Origin: an uncultured bacterium
GTDB taxonomy: Bacteria; Pseudomonadota; Gammaproteobacteria; Burkholderiales; Burkholderiaceae_E
DNA: 64,000 nt
Direction of reading: 5' to 3'
Assembly: GCA_903907905.1 (NCBI GenBank)
Contig: CAIVPX010000033.1
Coordinates: forward strand, 1 to 64,000
Notes under the pieces: generated by a model
Seen by the model: the letters and a program-made list of their open reading frames with translations, nothing else
Told to the model about the DNA's origin: nothing
Database searches by the model: none
Made by a program: the position numbers and the translations under genes
Shown: in pieces, positions 7,793-16,420 of the stretch
Layout of the letters: every line of letters starts with the position of its first letter
How positions within the stretch are numbered: position 1 is the stretch's first letter

Positions 7793-8599
7793 TCAGTTCT
7801 GACCGATGATGCCCCACTTCTTGTTCAGTTCGGCGAAGTAGCCATTCTGACGCTTGATGACGATCCAGTTGTTCACGAAGTTGATCCACACCTGATCATC
7901 AATCGCCACGACGAAGCTCATCGGAATGCTGTTGCGCGGCTTGTCCATGAGGATCATGGTCATGTCGGGGTGCTGCTTGACCAGTTGCGCGCCCTCGAAC
8001 AGGCTGGTGACCGTGTAATCGACGCGGCCGGCGAGCAGTTCCTGCCAGTCGCGCGCAGGCGACTCGACCCGACGCACGCCCGACTTGGGCAGTGCCGACT
8101 GCACGAACTGCTCCATGGTGGTGCCCAGGTTGAAGCCGGCCGTGACCGAGGGCTGGTTGAGATCTTCCCAGTCCTTGTACTTGTCGGCGTTCTTTTTCAG
8201 CACCAGCGGAAAGAAGGCGTTGTGCCCCCAGGGGATGGTGAAGCCGGCGGTCTTGGCCCGGGCCACGCTCATCGATGCGCCCGTCATGGCGATGTCGTAC
8301 TGTCCCGCCTGCACGCCCTGGACCAGCGTTTTCCAGTCGGTTGGCACGAACTCGATCTTGACGCCCAGATCTTTGGCCAGTTCCTTGGCGGCGTCGATCT
8401 GGTGGCCGGTGAGTTCCTTGGTGTTCGGATCGCGGAAGGACATCGGGTTGTAGTCGCCCGTCGTGCCGACCTTGAGCACGCCCGCCTTCTGAATACGGTC
8501 GAGTCGGGAGCCTTGCTGGGGCGTCTGGGCGTGGCTGAAGCCAAAGCTGAGGGCTGCGCCTGCGGTGAGCAGGGTCGCGAGTGCGCGCGCGAAAGTCAT
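7793..8599 (-). CDS. periplasmic amino acid-binding protein of ABC transporter
   Basis: A 268-residue solute-binding protein of family 3. The ATG at 8599 is chosen because it starts a signal peptide (MTFARALATLL..., cleavage near SHAQT) and AGGATCC lies just upstream; the longer open frame has no signal. Family marks are VLKVGTTGDYNPMSFRD, the KELTGHQIDAAKELAKDLG segment, a D-I-A-M-TG region and PSVTAGFNLGTT, similar to the cyclohexadienyl-dehydratase-like/PheC branch of binding proteins. It faces the ATPase-permease pair tail to tail and probably delivers an amino acid or small acid to it, although it is not in the same transcript. Confidence 0.88.
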   Translation of the reverse strand: MTFARALATLLTAGAALSFGFSHAQTPQQGSRLDRIQKAGVLKVGTTGDYNPMSFRDPNTKELTGHQIDAAKELAKDLGVKIEFVPTDWKTLVQGVQAGQYDIAMTGASMSVARAKTAGFTIPWGHNAFFPLVLKKNADKYKDWEDLNQPSVTAGFNLGTTMEQFVQSALPKSGVRRVESPARDWQELLAGRVDYTVTSLFEGAQLVKQHPDMTMILMDKPRNSIPMSFVVAIDDQVWINFVNNWIVIKRQNGYFAELNKKWGIIGQN

Positions 8600-8744
8600 G
8601 GAAGGATCCTGAGGGTGGAAGGAGTCGGGATCGTAGGGGGGCCGCGCGGCGCAGTCAATCGGCGTGGGAATCTTCTCTGCAAGGGCCGCCTGAGCGGGGC
8701 CGCAGGCGGTTGCGAGCGGGGCGGGGCGGTGGCCGACCCCGGGT

Positions 8745-8774
8745 TTGCCTGCGACAGGGCGCTTCGGGGACAAT
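8745..8774 (+). promoter_or_regulatory. possible promoter of the oxidoreductase operon
   Basis: TTGCCT (8745-8750), an 18-base gap and GACAAT (8769-8774) resemble -35/-10 boxes 57 bases before the Gfo/Idh start. Seen by eye; moderate match. Confidence 0.3.
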
Positions 8775-8830
8775 CACCCCGTCACGCCCGCTGTCCGGGG
8801 CCCGTCTTTCCGTTGCAGGGAGTTCATTCA

Positions 8831-9850
8831 ATGATTCGTGCCGCCATCATCGGCCTGGGGGTCTGGGGTCAGAACCTCGTCCGCCATGTTCAGGGACAGA
8901 GTGCCGACATCCGCTTTACCGCTTTTGCTACCCGCACGCCCGACAAGGCCAGAGCCTTTGCCGATCAACACGGGCTCAAGCAGTACGCCAGCTACGAGGC
9001 AGTGCTGGCTGATCCGGACATCGACGCCGTGGTGCTGGCCACGCCCCACACCCAGCATACCGAGCAGATCATTGCGGCCGCTGCGGCGGGCAAGCACGTC
9101 TTCAGCGAAAAGCCGATGGGGCTCGACCCCGCCAGCGCCGAGCGGGCCGCGCAGGCTTGTGCGCAGGCTGGCGTCACGCTGAGCATCGGCTACAACTGGC
9201 GCTACCAGCCGGCCCTCAGAAAGATCCGCGAACTGATCGATGACGGCACGCTCGGGCGCGTGCTTCACATCGAGGGTAACTTTTGCGGCCCCAGCGCCTA
9301 TCGCTTTCCCAAAGGGCATTGGCGTCATGATCGCGAGGAGTGCCCGGCAGGCGGCATGACCGGGCGGGGCGTGCATGTGGTCGACGCCATGATCTACCTG
9401 GCGGGTCCGATCGCGCAGGTGAATGCGCAAAGCTTTCGGCTGGCACAGGATTTCGGCATGGATGACACCACCTCGATGCTGATGCGGTTTCGCAGTGGCG
9501 CCACCGGCTACCTGGGCACGGTGATCGCCTCGGCCGAAACCTGGCGCATGCAGGTCTTCGGCACGCGCGCCTGGGCCGAGGTGGGCGATGTCGAACACCT
9601 GCATACCTGGGACCTGAAGCTTTGCAAGATCGACCCCGACCAGGTCACGGTCAAGCAAAAGCCCGAGATCTTTACCTTCGAGAGCACCAGCACCGAGCGG
9701 GCCGAACTCGAGCATTTCGCGCGTGCCGTGGCGGCCCGCCAGCCCCTCGCGCTGCCCGGCGGCGACGCGGTTCACAACGTCGAGGTCTTCGAGGCCATCA
9801 AGGCCTCGATTCTCAGCGAGCAGTCCGTCCGGATCGGCTCGGCCAGCTAG
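8831..9850 (+). CDS. Gfo/Idh/MocA-family oxidoreductase
   Basis: A 339-residue NAD(P)-dependent dehydrogenase of the glucose-fructose oxidoreductase/inositol dehydrogenase family. The Rossmann motif is GLGVWGQN (about 8-15), the conserved EKP (FSEKPMGL, about 95-102) supplies the active-site lysine, and GYNWRYQPALRKI opens the C-terminal alpha/beta domain. ATG at 8831 has GGGAG upstream; the same frame is open for 860 bases further upstream but that part is antisense to the binding-protein gene. Substrate is probably a sugar, polyol or sugar acid derivative. It is the first of three plus-strand genes with a Bug receptor and a deacetylase, separated by 11 bases and a 4-base overlap. Confidence 0.88.
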   Translation: MIRAAIIGLGVWGQNLVRHVQGQSADIRFTAFATRTPDKARAFADQHGLKQYASYEAVLADPDIDAVVLATPHTQHTEQIIAAAAAGKHVFSEKPMGLDPASAERAAQACAQAGVTLSIGYNWRYQPALRKIRELIDDGTLGRVLHIEGNFCGPSAYRFPKGHWRHDREECPAGGMTGRGVHVVDAMIYLAGPIAQVNAQSFRLAQDFGMDDTTSMLMRFRSGATGYLGTVIASAETWRMQVFGTRAWAEVGDVEHLHTWDLKLCKIDPDQVTVKQKPEIFTFESTSTERAELEHFARAVAARQPLALPGGDAVHNVEVFEAIKASILSEQSVRIGSAS

Positions 9851-9861
9851 GAGCATTCACC

Positions 9862-10881
9862 ATGAAGACCGCAAGCTTTCGCCGGCATCTGCTCACAGTG
9901 GCCCTGCTCGTTGGATTGGCTGCGCAGGCTTCGATCGTGGCGGCGCAATCCGCCGCGACGCCGCAGCCGATGCCCCGGGATTACCCCAGCAAGCCCATTC
10001 GGGTGGTTGTGCCCTCGCCCCCGGGAGGGCCGCCCGATCTGGTGCTGCGCGCGATCACGCCGCGGCTCAGCGCCATCCTGGGCCAGCCCGTGGTGGTCGA
10101 GAATCGGGCCGGGGCGGGCGGCATGGTCGGCACGGCCTACCTGGCGCGCTTGCCGGCCGATGGTTACAACTGGCTGTTCACGACGGCCTCGCACGCCAAC
10201 ATTCCGCCGTTCAACGAAAACGTCAGCTACGACCCGGTGAAGGACTTCACCCATGTCACGCTGGCCGCGCAGAATTTCGGCCAGGCGCTGGTCGTGCATC
10301 CCTCGGTCGAGGCGAGAAATCTGGCCGAGCTGATTGCGCTCGCCAGGAAAAGCCCCGGCAAGCTCACCTACGCCAATGCCGGCTTCGGTACCGCCAGTCA
10401 CATTCCTGCCGAGGTCATGAAGGCGATGACCGGGACCGATATTCTCTCGGTTCCCTACAAGGCCATTCCCGAGGCGGTCACGGACCTTATCGCTGGGCGC
10501 ATCGACATGTTCTTCGTGGGTACGCAGATCGCGTTGCAGCACGTGCAGACCGGCAAGCTTCGGGCGATCGCGCTTACGGGCGCCCGACGCTGGCAGGGCA
10601 TGCCCGAGGTCCCCACGCTGGCCGAGCAGGGGCTCAAGGGCTTCAATGTCGTCAACTGGTTCGGGCTCTGGCTGCCGGCGGGAGCTCACCCCGATCTGGT
10701 GCAGAAGCTTCACGCTGCAGTGGCCCAGTCGGTAGCCGACCCGGATGTGAAGAAACAGTTCGAGACGCTCGGGCTGGAGGGCGTGGCCATGAAGCCCGAC
10801 GATTTCGAGAAGTTCGTAGCGAGCGAAGCGCGTGCCGCCTACGATATTGCCCGTCGACTCAAACCGGAGGCCGCCAAATGA
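9862..10881 (+). CDS. Bug/TctC-family periplasmic substrate-binding protein
   Basis: A 339-residue receptor with a signal peptide (MKTASFRRHLL..., cleavage near VAAQS, about residue 30) and the Bug motifs YPSKPIRVVVPSPPGG, ENRAGAGGMVG and SVPYKA. The first-lobe loop reads SPPGGPPD instead of the common PFAAGGxxD, which may alter ligand contact. ATG at 9862 follows the oxidoreductase stop by 11 bases and the stop overlaps the deacetylase start (ATGA, 10878-10881), so it belongs to a three-gene operon. The ligand may be the substrate of the flanking enzymes; this is context inference. Confidence 0.9.
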   Translation: MKTASFRRHLLTVALLVGLAAQASIVAAQSAATPQPMPRDYPSKPIRVVVPSPPGGPPDLVLRAITPRLSAILGQPVVVENRAGAGGMVGTAYLARLPADGYNWLFTTASHANIPPFNENVSYDPVKDFTHVTLAAQNFGQALVVHPSVEARNLAELIALARKSPGKLTYANAGFGTASHIPAEVMKAMTGTDILSVPYKAIPEAVTDLIAGRIDMFFVGTQIALQHVQTGKLRAIALTGARRWQGMPEVPTLAEQGLKGFNVVNWFGLWLPAGAHPDLVQKLHAAVAQSVADPDVKKQFETLGLEGVAMKPDDFEKFVASEARAAYDIARRLKPEAAK

Positions 10882-11771
10882 ACGCCCCTCAGCTCGAACC
10901 CTGGCAGTGGCCCGAGGCGCAATGGCGCCAGATCGTCAATCATGTTCGCGCGGGGCGCAGCCTGCGCCCGAGCAGCTGGCCGGGCGGTGCGCGTTTCGCT
11001 GTTGCGCTGTCCTTCGATTCCGACCACGAAACCAACGAACTGCGCGAAGGCGGTGAGTCCATCGGCAAACTGTCTCACGGGCAGTATGGGGCGCGGCAAG
11101 GCATTCCGCGCATTCTCGATCTGCTCAAGCGTCATGGCGTGCCGGCGAGCTTCTACGTGCCCGCGGTGACGGCCATGCTCTATCCCGACGAGCAGCGCCG
11201 GGTGGTGGCCGAGGGGCATGAAATCGGCATTCACGGCTGGATCCACGAGCGCAACTCCGTGCTGCCCGAGGCCGCCGAGCGCGACCTGATGATGCGAAGC
11301 GCCGAGGTGCTCGAGACCATCACGGGTGTGCGGCCGGTGGGCATTCGCACGCCGTCCTGGGATTTCAGCCCCTTCACGCTGGCGATCACGCGCGACATGG
11401 GGCTGATCTACGACTCCTCGCTCATGGCCGACGTCGACTGCTACGAACTGCTGCTCGATGGCCAGAACACCGGGGTGATCGAGTTGCCCGTGGAGTGGAT
11501 GCGCGACGATGCGGTCTATTTCAACATGAACCGCTATGCGGGTCTGCGCCCGTACACGCCTCCCGAGGGCGTCTTCGACATCTTTCGGCGCGAGCTCGAG
11601 GCGGCGGCCCAGGAGGGCGGAATCTTCCAGCTCACCATGCATCCGCACATGATCGGCTACCGCTCGCGCATCTGGATCATCGACGAGCTGATCCGTCTGG
11701 CGAGGTCGCTGGGCCCGGTGTGGTTCGCCACCCATGCCGATATCGTCCGGCACGCGAAGGCGCATGGTTGA
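10878..11771 (+). CDS. NodB/PuuE-type polysaccharide deacetylase-family hydrolase
   Basis: A 297-residue protein of the NodB-homology fold, closest in style to the PuuE allantoinase/cytosolic deacetylase branch rather than to secreted chitin deacetylases: there is no signal peptide. Metal-site motifs are SFDSDHET (catalytic Asp pair), HGWIHE (His pair), RTPSWDFSP and the late QLTMHPHMIGY. It is translationally coupled to the upstream Bug receptor. It probably hydrolyses an amide or N-acyl bond in an imported compound. Confidence 0.85.
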   Translation: MNAPQLEPWQWPEAQWRQIVNHVRAGRSLRPSSWPGGARFAVALSFDSDHETNELREGGESIGKLSHGQYGARQGIPRILDLLKRHGVPASFYVPAVTAMLYPDEQRRVVAEGHEIGIHGWIHERNSVLPEAAERDLMMRSAEVLETITGVRPVGIRTPSWDFSPFTLAITRDMGLIYDSSLMADVDCYELLLDGQNTGVIELPVEWMRDDAVYFNMNRYAGLRPYTPPEGVFDIFRRELEAAAQEGGIFQLTMHPHMIGYRSRIWIIDELIRLARSLGPVWFATHADIVRHAKAHG

Positions 11772-11775
11772 TGGA

Positions 11776-11791
11776 GCGCGGCTTGCCGCGC
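11776..11791. terminator. stem-loop after deacetylase gene
   Basis: GCGCGGC, a TT loop and GCCGCGC form a perfect 7-base-pair stem five bases after the stop codon. No T-tract follows. A second perfect stem (GGCCGG, TTG, CCGGCC) lies at 11832-11846. Likely 3-prime end structure of the three-gene operon. Confidence 0.4.
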
Positions 11792-11950
11792 AGGGCGTCT
11801 GGTCGGTACAACCCCGCGGCCATTCCGGCCGGGCCGGTTGCCGGCCGTCAAGTGTCTGACAACGGTGTCTGATCCCGGATTGGATGGCAGCACCGTGGCT
11901 TGCGAGGGGTCAATCGCGCCAGGATAGCGTAGTACGAGACTCGTGGCCTT

Positions 11951-11968
11951 CCGCCCCGGCCGGGGCGG
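11951..11968. promoter_or_regulatory. perfect 18-base GC palindrome in lipoprotein leader
   Basis: CCGCCCCGGCCGGGGCGG is fully self-complementary and lies just before the AAGGAGAG ribosome-binding site of the fibronectin-domain lipoprotein. A possible promoter, TTGCGA (11900-11905) and GATAGC (11923-11928) with a 17-base spacer, would put the palindrome in the 5-prime leader, where it could fold as a hairpin. Function unknown. Confidence 0.35.
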
Positions 11969-11990
11969 TCCAGCAAGGAGAGCCACGAAC

Positions 11991-13103
11991 ATGCAGAAAT
12001 CAGACAGCAACCATCCAGTCGGGCGGGTTGTGCGAGTCACGGTGGGAGCGTTGACCTTGGGGGCGCTGCTCGCTTGTGGGGGAGGGGGATCGTCGGGTGT
12101 GTCGTCCCCCGATCCCGGAACCGGCACCGCCAATCTGCCGCAGCCCGTCACCGGACTGACCGCGACTGTTGGCAACTCGCCGACGGTGACCCTCAGTTGG
12201 GTCGAGCCCGAGAGTGCTACCTCGTTCAATCTCTACTGGTCGGACCGTCCCGGTGTGGCGCCTGCCTCGGCACAAAAAATCGCCGGTGTTCGTCCGCCCC
12301 ATATTCATGACGGCTTGACCGGCGCCAAATCGTATTACTACGTCGTGACAGCGACCAACGCCGTGGGCGAGAGTGTGCCCTCGGCTGAGGTGTCTGCGGT
12401 ATTGCCGCCAGATGCCCCAACTGCAGTATCGGCCCTGCCGGGTGATGGGGTCGTGGCGATCCGGTGGGCGGCTGTCGACGGTGCAACCCAGTACAAGGTC
12501 TACTGGTCCCCTAACCCGGGGATCAGCAAGTCGAGTGGTATTCCGATTCCCGGTGTCTCCAGCCCCTTCCTCCATCAGGGCCTGGTCAACGGTACCCGTT
12601 ATTACTATTCGGTGAGCGCCTTGGGTTCCGGCGGGGAAGGTCCGCTCTCGGCGACAGTATCGGCGCTGCCCATGGTGCCGGCCCCGAGCGCGCCAAGCAA
12701 TGTGTCGGCAACCCTGGTCCCGGGGTCAAGCCCCGTCGTGTCGATTGATTGGTCCGCCCCTGCGGTACCGGTCGACCCCGCTGCCGTGCTGTACTACAGG
12801 CTCTATCGCAGTCAATCGCCCGGGATCGCAAGCAACCTGGCCGCAGCATCGATGGTTGATCTCTTGACCGGCGCGCCCTACCTCGATCCCGTTCTGGCTG
12901 GCGGTCTCACTTATTACTATGTGATGACCGCTGTGACGGCGGCGGGTGAGGGCGAAGCCTCCGCAGAGGTGTCGGTGATGGTCCCGGAAATTGGCGGGGG
13001 CACGGGCGGCGCATCAGGCGGGGGGAGTGGCGGGTCGAGTGGATCAGGGCAGTGCACGGAGGTTTATGTCACCTGCTGGCAAGAGGCGCCAGCGATGCAA
13101 TAA
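11991..13103 (+). CDS. fibronectin type III-domain lipoprotein
   Basis: A 370-residue exported protein. ATG at 11991 is preferred over an earlier in-frame ATG because of the AAGGAGAG site and because it starts a lipoprotein signal ending LGALLACGG (Cys29). After a Gly/Ser/Pro spacer come three fibronectin type III-like repeats, about residues 50-133, 134-222 and 225-333, each with a Trp in strand B (or equivalent) and a YYY(V/S)(V/M)(S/T)A strand near the end. The tail is Gly/Ser-rich and ends with a short segment holding two cysteines (CTEVYVTC), which may form a disulfide. It probably sits on the outer membrane as a binding or adhesive protein. It is convergent with the type I secretion genes; a functional link is only suggested by proximity. 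Confidence 0.8.
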   Translation: MQKSDSNHPVGRVVRVTVGALTLGALLACGGGGSSGVSSPDPGTGTANLPQPVTGLTATVGNSPTVTLSWVEPESATSFNLYWSDRPGVAPASAQKIAGVRPPHIHDGLTGAKSYYYVVTATNAVGESVPSAEVSAVLPPDAPTAVSALPGDGVVAIRWAAVDGATQYKVYWSPNPGISKSSGIPIPGVSSPFLHQGLVNGTRYYYSVSALGSGGEGPLSATVSALPMVPAPSAPSNVSATLVPGSSPVVSIDWSAPAVPVDPAAVLYYRLYRSQSPGIASNLAAASMVDLLTGAPYLDPVLAGGLTYYYVMTAVTAAGEGEASAEVSVMVPEIGGGTGGASGGGSGGSSGSGQCTEVYVTCWQEAPAMQ

Positions 13104-13110
13104 CCGCGGA

Positions 13111-13140
13111 TCACCGAGCCCCGCTTGCGGGGTTCGGTGA
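13111..13140. terminator. 14-base-pair stem-loop between convergent genes
   Basis: TCACCGAGCCCCGC (13111-13124) pairs with GCGGGGTTCGGTGA (13127-13140) with one G-T pair and a 2-base gap. It lies in the 76-base gap between the convergent lipoprotein and secretion adaptor genes. There is no T-tract; probably serves both transcripts. Confidence 0.5.
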
Positions 13141-13179
13141 CCGAGCGCACGGGGCTTCCGGTGGTCCGCGGCGCAGCCT

Positions 13180-14529
13180 TCAGCGCTCGGTCATTCCCCG
13201 TCGGATTTGCTCGCGGATCGGCTTGGTCAGATAGTCAAACGGCGTGCGCTGGCCGGCGACCAGGTAGACCTCGGCCGGCATACCGGGCTGCAGAACGATG
13301 TCGCCCAGTATCGCGGTATCGAGTTCGACTCGGGCGACGTAGTAAGCCTTGCCGCGCGAGGTGTCGGCAAAGCGGTCAGCCGAGATGCGGCTGAGTCTGG
13401 CGGGGAACACCGGCGTGGTCCGGGTGTTGAACGCGGTAAAGCGAACCTCTGCGGGCATACCGACCCATACCCGGTCGATATCCTCGGGCTGGACCTGAGC
13501 TTCGACCACCAGTCTGTCATCCAGCGGAACGATCTCCATGATGGCTGCGCCGGGTTTGATCACACCGCCGGGCGTATGGACCTGAAGGCCCATGACAGTA
13601 CCCGTGTCAGGTGCGAGGACCTCGACCCTGTCCAGCGCGTCCCGGGTTGCATCCAAGCGCTCCGATGCGTCGCGCAAACGGGCTCGTACATCCTGAATCC
13701 GATCGGTGACTTCCTTGCGGACCTGGTTGCGCAGGTCAATCATCCGCAGGTCCGCTTCACCGATTTGCGCCTCGGTCTCGGCGATATCGGCGGTCAATCG
13801 ACCAATCAACCCTTCGAGATCGGCCTCGGATCGCTTCAACGCGAAATATCGGGTCTTGAGATACATGCCCGTCTCGAGCAGGGACTCAGCGCCGAAGATC
13901 TCCTCCTGGATGAAACCCAATTTTGTCTTCGTGGCCGAAATCTCGGTGATCCTGCCCGCAATCTTCTCTCTCGCCTGATATTGCCGCTGCACCAGAACGT
14001 CAAACTGGCCCTTGAGGGCTGCACGGCGACTATTGAAGAGATTGAGTTCGCCGTCGATCAGACCCGCCACCTCGCTGTCGGCCCGCCGGCTGAGCAGCGA
14101 TGCGCTGAAGATGGGTGAGGCACGCTGATCGCGCTCGGCCTCCAACCTTGCGAGTTCGGCCGACAGAGCGTCATGCTCGACTCGGACCAGCGCGTACCGC
14201 GCCCGAGCGGTGACGTCAGAGAGCCGCAAGAGAACCTGCCCGGCCTCGACGCGCGAACCCTCCCGGACCAGAATCTCCCGGATGATCCCGCCTTCCAGGT
14301 GCTGGATGGTCTTTCGCTCTCCTGATACCTTGACGATCCCGGGGGCGATCGTGGCGGTTCTCAACGGAGCCAGCGCAGCCCACCCGCTCAGGGTGCCGAA
14401 GCCGATCACGATAATCGCCACGCCCGCGACAATCAGTCTGCGCTTGCTGTGGCCATAACGCAGCACCGCAGGGTCAACCGATTCGATTTGTGCGTCATTG
14501 GGCGAATGAGTCTGCTCCGCAGTGTTCAT
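13180..14529 (-). CDS. type I secretion membrane-fusion (HlyD/PrtE-type) adaptor
   Basis: A 449-residue periplasmic adaptor that would link the inner-membrane ABC exporter to a TolC-like outer-membrane channel. It has one N-terminal membrane segment (about residues 30-52), a lipoyl half-motif (KTIQHLEGGIIREI), a long coiled-coil hairpin region (about 130-290), the second lipoyl half (GTVMGLQVHTPGGVI) and a beta-barrel/C-terminal domain (PGMPAEVYL). The ATGA overlap with the ABC gene (14526-14529) shows one operon. No TolC homologue is present in the window, so the outer-membrane partner must be encoded elsewhere. Probable cargo is the RTX protein two genes upstream. Confidence 0.9.
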   Translation of the reverse strand: MNTAEQTHSPNDAQIESVDPAVLRYGHSKRRLIVAGVAIIVIGFGTLSGWAALAPLRTATIAPGIVKVSGERKTIQHLEGGIIREILVREGSRVEAGQVLLRLSDVTARARYALVRVEHDALSAELARLEAERDQRASPIFSASLLSRRADSEVAGLIDGELNLFNSRRAALKGQFDVLVQRQYQAREKIAGRITEISATKTKLGFIQEEIFGAESLLETGMYLKTRYFALKRSEADLEGLIGRLTADIAETEAQIGEADLRMIDLRNQVRKEVTDRIQDVRARLRDASERLDATRDALDRVEVLAPDTGTVMGLQVHTPGGVIKPGAAIMEIVPLDDRLVVEAQVQPEDIDRVWVGMPAEVRFTAFNTRTTPVFPARLSRISADRFADTSRGKAYYVARVELDTAILGDIVLQPGMPAEVYLVAGQRTPFDYLTKPIREQIRRGMTER

Positions 14530-16292
14530 GCTGCCACCTCGCTGGCTGATTGGGCGATCGATTTATCCGGCTCGGGTGCTACGGTTTGCGCTGCTTTCCG
14601 ACGGGTAGCCGGTGTCTCCGCCAAGGCGAGCTTGCTCATGACGCTTGTGCGGGAGCCAAAGGCCTCTACCGCGCCGTGTCGCAGGACGAGTAACTTGTCT
14701 GCCTGCTTGAGCAGGGCGCTCTGATGCGTGATGATCACGACGGTCGCCCCCAAACCCTTGGCATGAGCGATGGCACGGACCAGACCCGCTTCGGCTGCAG
14801 CATCGAGGTGGGCGCTCGGTTCGTCCAGCACGATTAGCCTCGGGTTGCCGAAAAAGGCCCGTGCGATCGCGATGTGCTGCCGCATTCCAGCCGAAATGAG
14901 GGAGCCACCCTCGCCGACGACCGTGTCATAGCCTTTGGGTAACTGTTCGATCTCCGCGTGCAGTCCAACGATGCTTGCGGCCTGCTCGGCGGCAGCGACA
15001 GATTCGGGGGTGTCTGCAAGACGGGCGATGTTGCTGCGGATCGTGGTGTTGAATATCTGAACCTCCTGGGAGAGGTATCCGATCAGCGAGCCGAGCGAGT
15101 CGGCGCCCCGCTCGGCGGGCTGTGTGCCTTCGATCCGAACCGTGCCGGCTTTCGGTACGCAGAGGCCCAGGATGACCCGCCCCAGGGTCGATTTTCCCGC
15201 GCCGGAGGGGCCCACGATACCAAGCAGTTGGCCCGCGGCGAGATCGAAGGACACGCCCCGCAGGACGAACCGTTCGCCACCGGTTGAAGCGATGCTGACC
15301 TTGTCCAGGCTGATCTTTCCAATCGATGATCTGGATATCGCATCGCGGTCGCCCGACCCGGACAGTGCAGTCGCCAATTCGGACTTCAGGTGCGCGTAGG
15401 CGTGACGGGCATCGACCAAGCCACGCCATGCGCCCATCAAACCCTCGATGGGTGCGAGCGCGCGGCCCATCAGGATGGAGGCGGCGACGATGGCGCCGAC
15501 CATCACCTGACCGTCGACATAGAGCCACGCCCCGGTGGCATACAGTCCGACCTGCAACAGCACTCGGACGAAGCGTGTTCCGCTTCTTGCGACCCCAGTC
15601 CGATCGGCACCGATCATGGTCGCGTCAACCGATCTGATCTGAATCTTTCGCCATTGCCGCGTCGCAGCCGAGATCATGCCCATCGACAAGATCGCCTCGG
15701 CACCCCGTGTGTATTCATCAAGGATTCGATTGAGGCTCCGACTGGACTGAATGGCCTCGCCGATGGGGCCGCGCGCGATCCATTCGTTCAAGATCGCCAG
15801 GCAGATCAGCAGCACTGAGCCAATCGTTGCAAGCGCGCCGAGCGCCGGATGGAGCAAGAAGACGACAGCCAGGTAGAGTGGGACGAAAGGGACGTCGAAC
15901 AAGGTCAACATTCCCGAGCCCGCCAGAAAGGTTCGCAGGGCCGAGACGTCCTTGATCGCATTTCCGCCTCCATGGGTCCGGTTCGACGCTGCGGTGATCG
16001 ATCGCTGCAGGGCGACGGGACCGAGTTCGGACTCGAGCGAGGCGCCCATTCGCACCAGCAACCTTGAGCGCACCAGATCGAGCAGCGCCTGGACGCACAG
16101 CGCAGCGATGGCGGCAGCCGTGAGCAGCGCAAGCGTATCCTGGCTCCGACTGGTCAGCACATGAGAAAAGACTGCCAGCATGTAGAGCGGCGTAGTCAGC
16201 ATCAGTACATTGAAAAACACACTGAAAATCCAGAGTACGATCACGGCAGAGCGGTGTCGTTTGATGATTGATCCCATATCGTCAGTGGTCAT
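14526..16292 (-). CDS. type I secretion ABC exporter (PrtD/AprD-type) with degenerate signature
   Basis: A 588-residue half-transporter with an N-terminal six-helix membrane domain (about 10-300; no C39 peptidase or CLD domain in front) and a C-terminal ATPase. Walker A is GPSGAGKS (361-368), the Q-loop LSQEVQIF, Walker B LIVLDEPSAHLD and the switch ITHQ. The ABC signature, normally LSGGQRQR in PrtD relatives, reads ISAGMRQH, losing both the second glycine and the glutamine. ATG at 16292 has an AAGGGCC site; ATGs at 16319 and 16340 are alternatives. It should export the RTX protein encoded upstream in the same direction. An intrinsic terminator lies between the two, so the exporter is probably made at a lower level than its cargo. 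Confidence 0.9.
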   Translation of the reverse strand: MTTDDMGSIIKRHRSAVIVLWIFSVFFNVLMLTTPLYMLAVFSHVLTSRSQDTLALLTAAAIAALCVQALLDLVRSRLLVRMGASLESELGPVALQRSITAASNRTHGGGNAIKDVSALRTFLAGSGMLTLFDVPFVPLYLAVVFLLHPALGALATIGSVLLICLAILNEWIARGPIGEAIQSSRSLNRILDEYTRGAEAILSMGMISAATRQWRKIQIRSVDATMIGADRTGVARSGTRFVRVLLQVGLYATGAWLYVDGQVMVGAIVAASILMGRALAPIEGLMGAWRGLVDARHAYAHLKSELATALSGSGDRDAISRSSIGKISLDKVSIASTGGERFVLRGVSFDLAAGQLLGIVGPSGAGKSTLGRVILGLCVPKAGTVRIEGTQPAERGADSLGSLIGYLSQEVQIFNTTIRSNIARLADTPESVAAAEQAASIVGLHAEIEQLPKGYDTVVGEGGSLISAGMRQHIAIARAFFGNPRLIVLDEPSAHLDAAAEAGLVRAIAHAKGLGATVVIITHQSALLKQADKLLVLRHGAVEAFGSRTSVMSKLALAETPATRRKAAQTVAPEPDKSIAQSASEVAA

Positions 16293-16350
16293 GGTGGCCC
16301 TTGTTTGATGGCGATTCATGTCTGCTCTGTGGCCAGGCACTGCAGGCCCA

Positions 16351-16386
16351 AGAAAAAGGGCGGGTGCGGCGTTGCCGCACCCGCCC
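16351..16386 (-). terminator. intrinsic terminator/attenuator between RTX gene and exporter gene
   Basis: On the minus strand a perfect 13-base-pair stem (GGGCGGGTGCGGC with GCCGCACCCGCCC, 3-base loop) is followed by TTTTTCT. It starts 34 bases after the RTX stop codon and is the clearest minus-strand terminator in the window. Read-through would give the downstream secretion genes; otherwise they need their own promoter, which was not found in the 58 bases left. Confidence 0.85.
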
Positions 16387-16420
16387 TCACTTCTTCGTGA
16401 GTGTGGAAGAGACTAGAAGT

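Noticed and set aside
7970-8830. Upstream extension of the Gfo/Idh frame
   Set aside because: Antisense to the periplasmic binding protein; the Rossmann motif starts right after the ATG at 8831 with a ribosome site.
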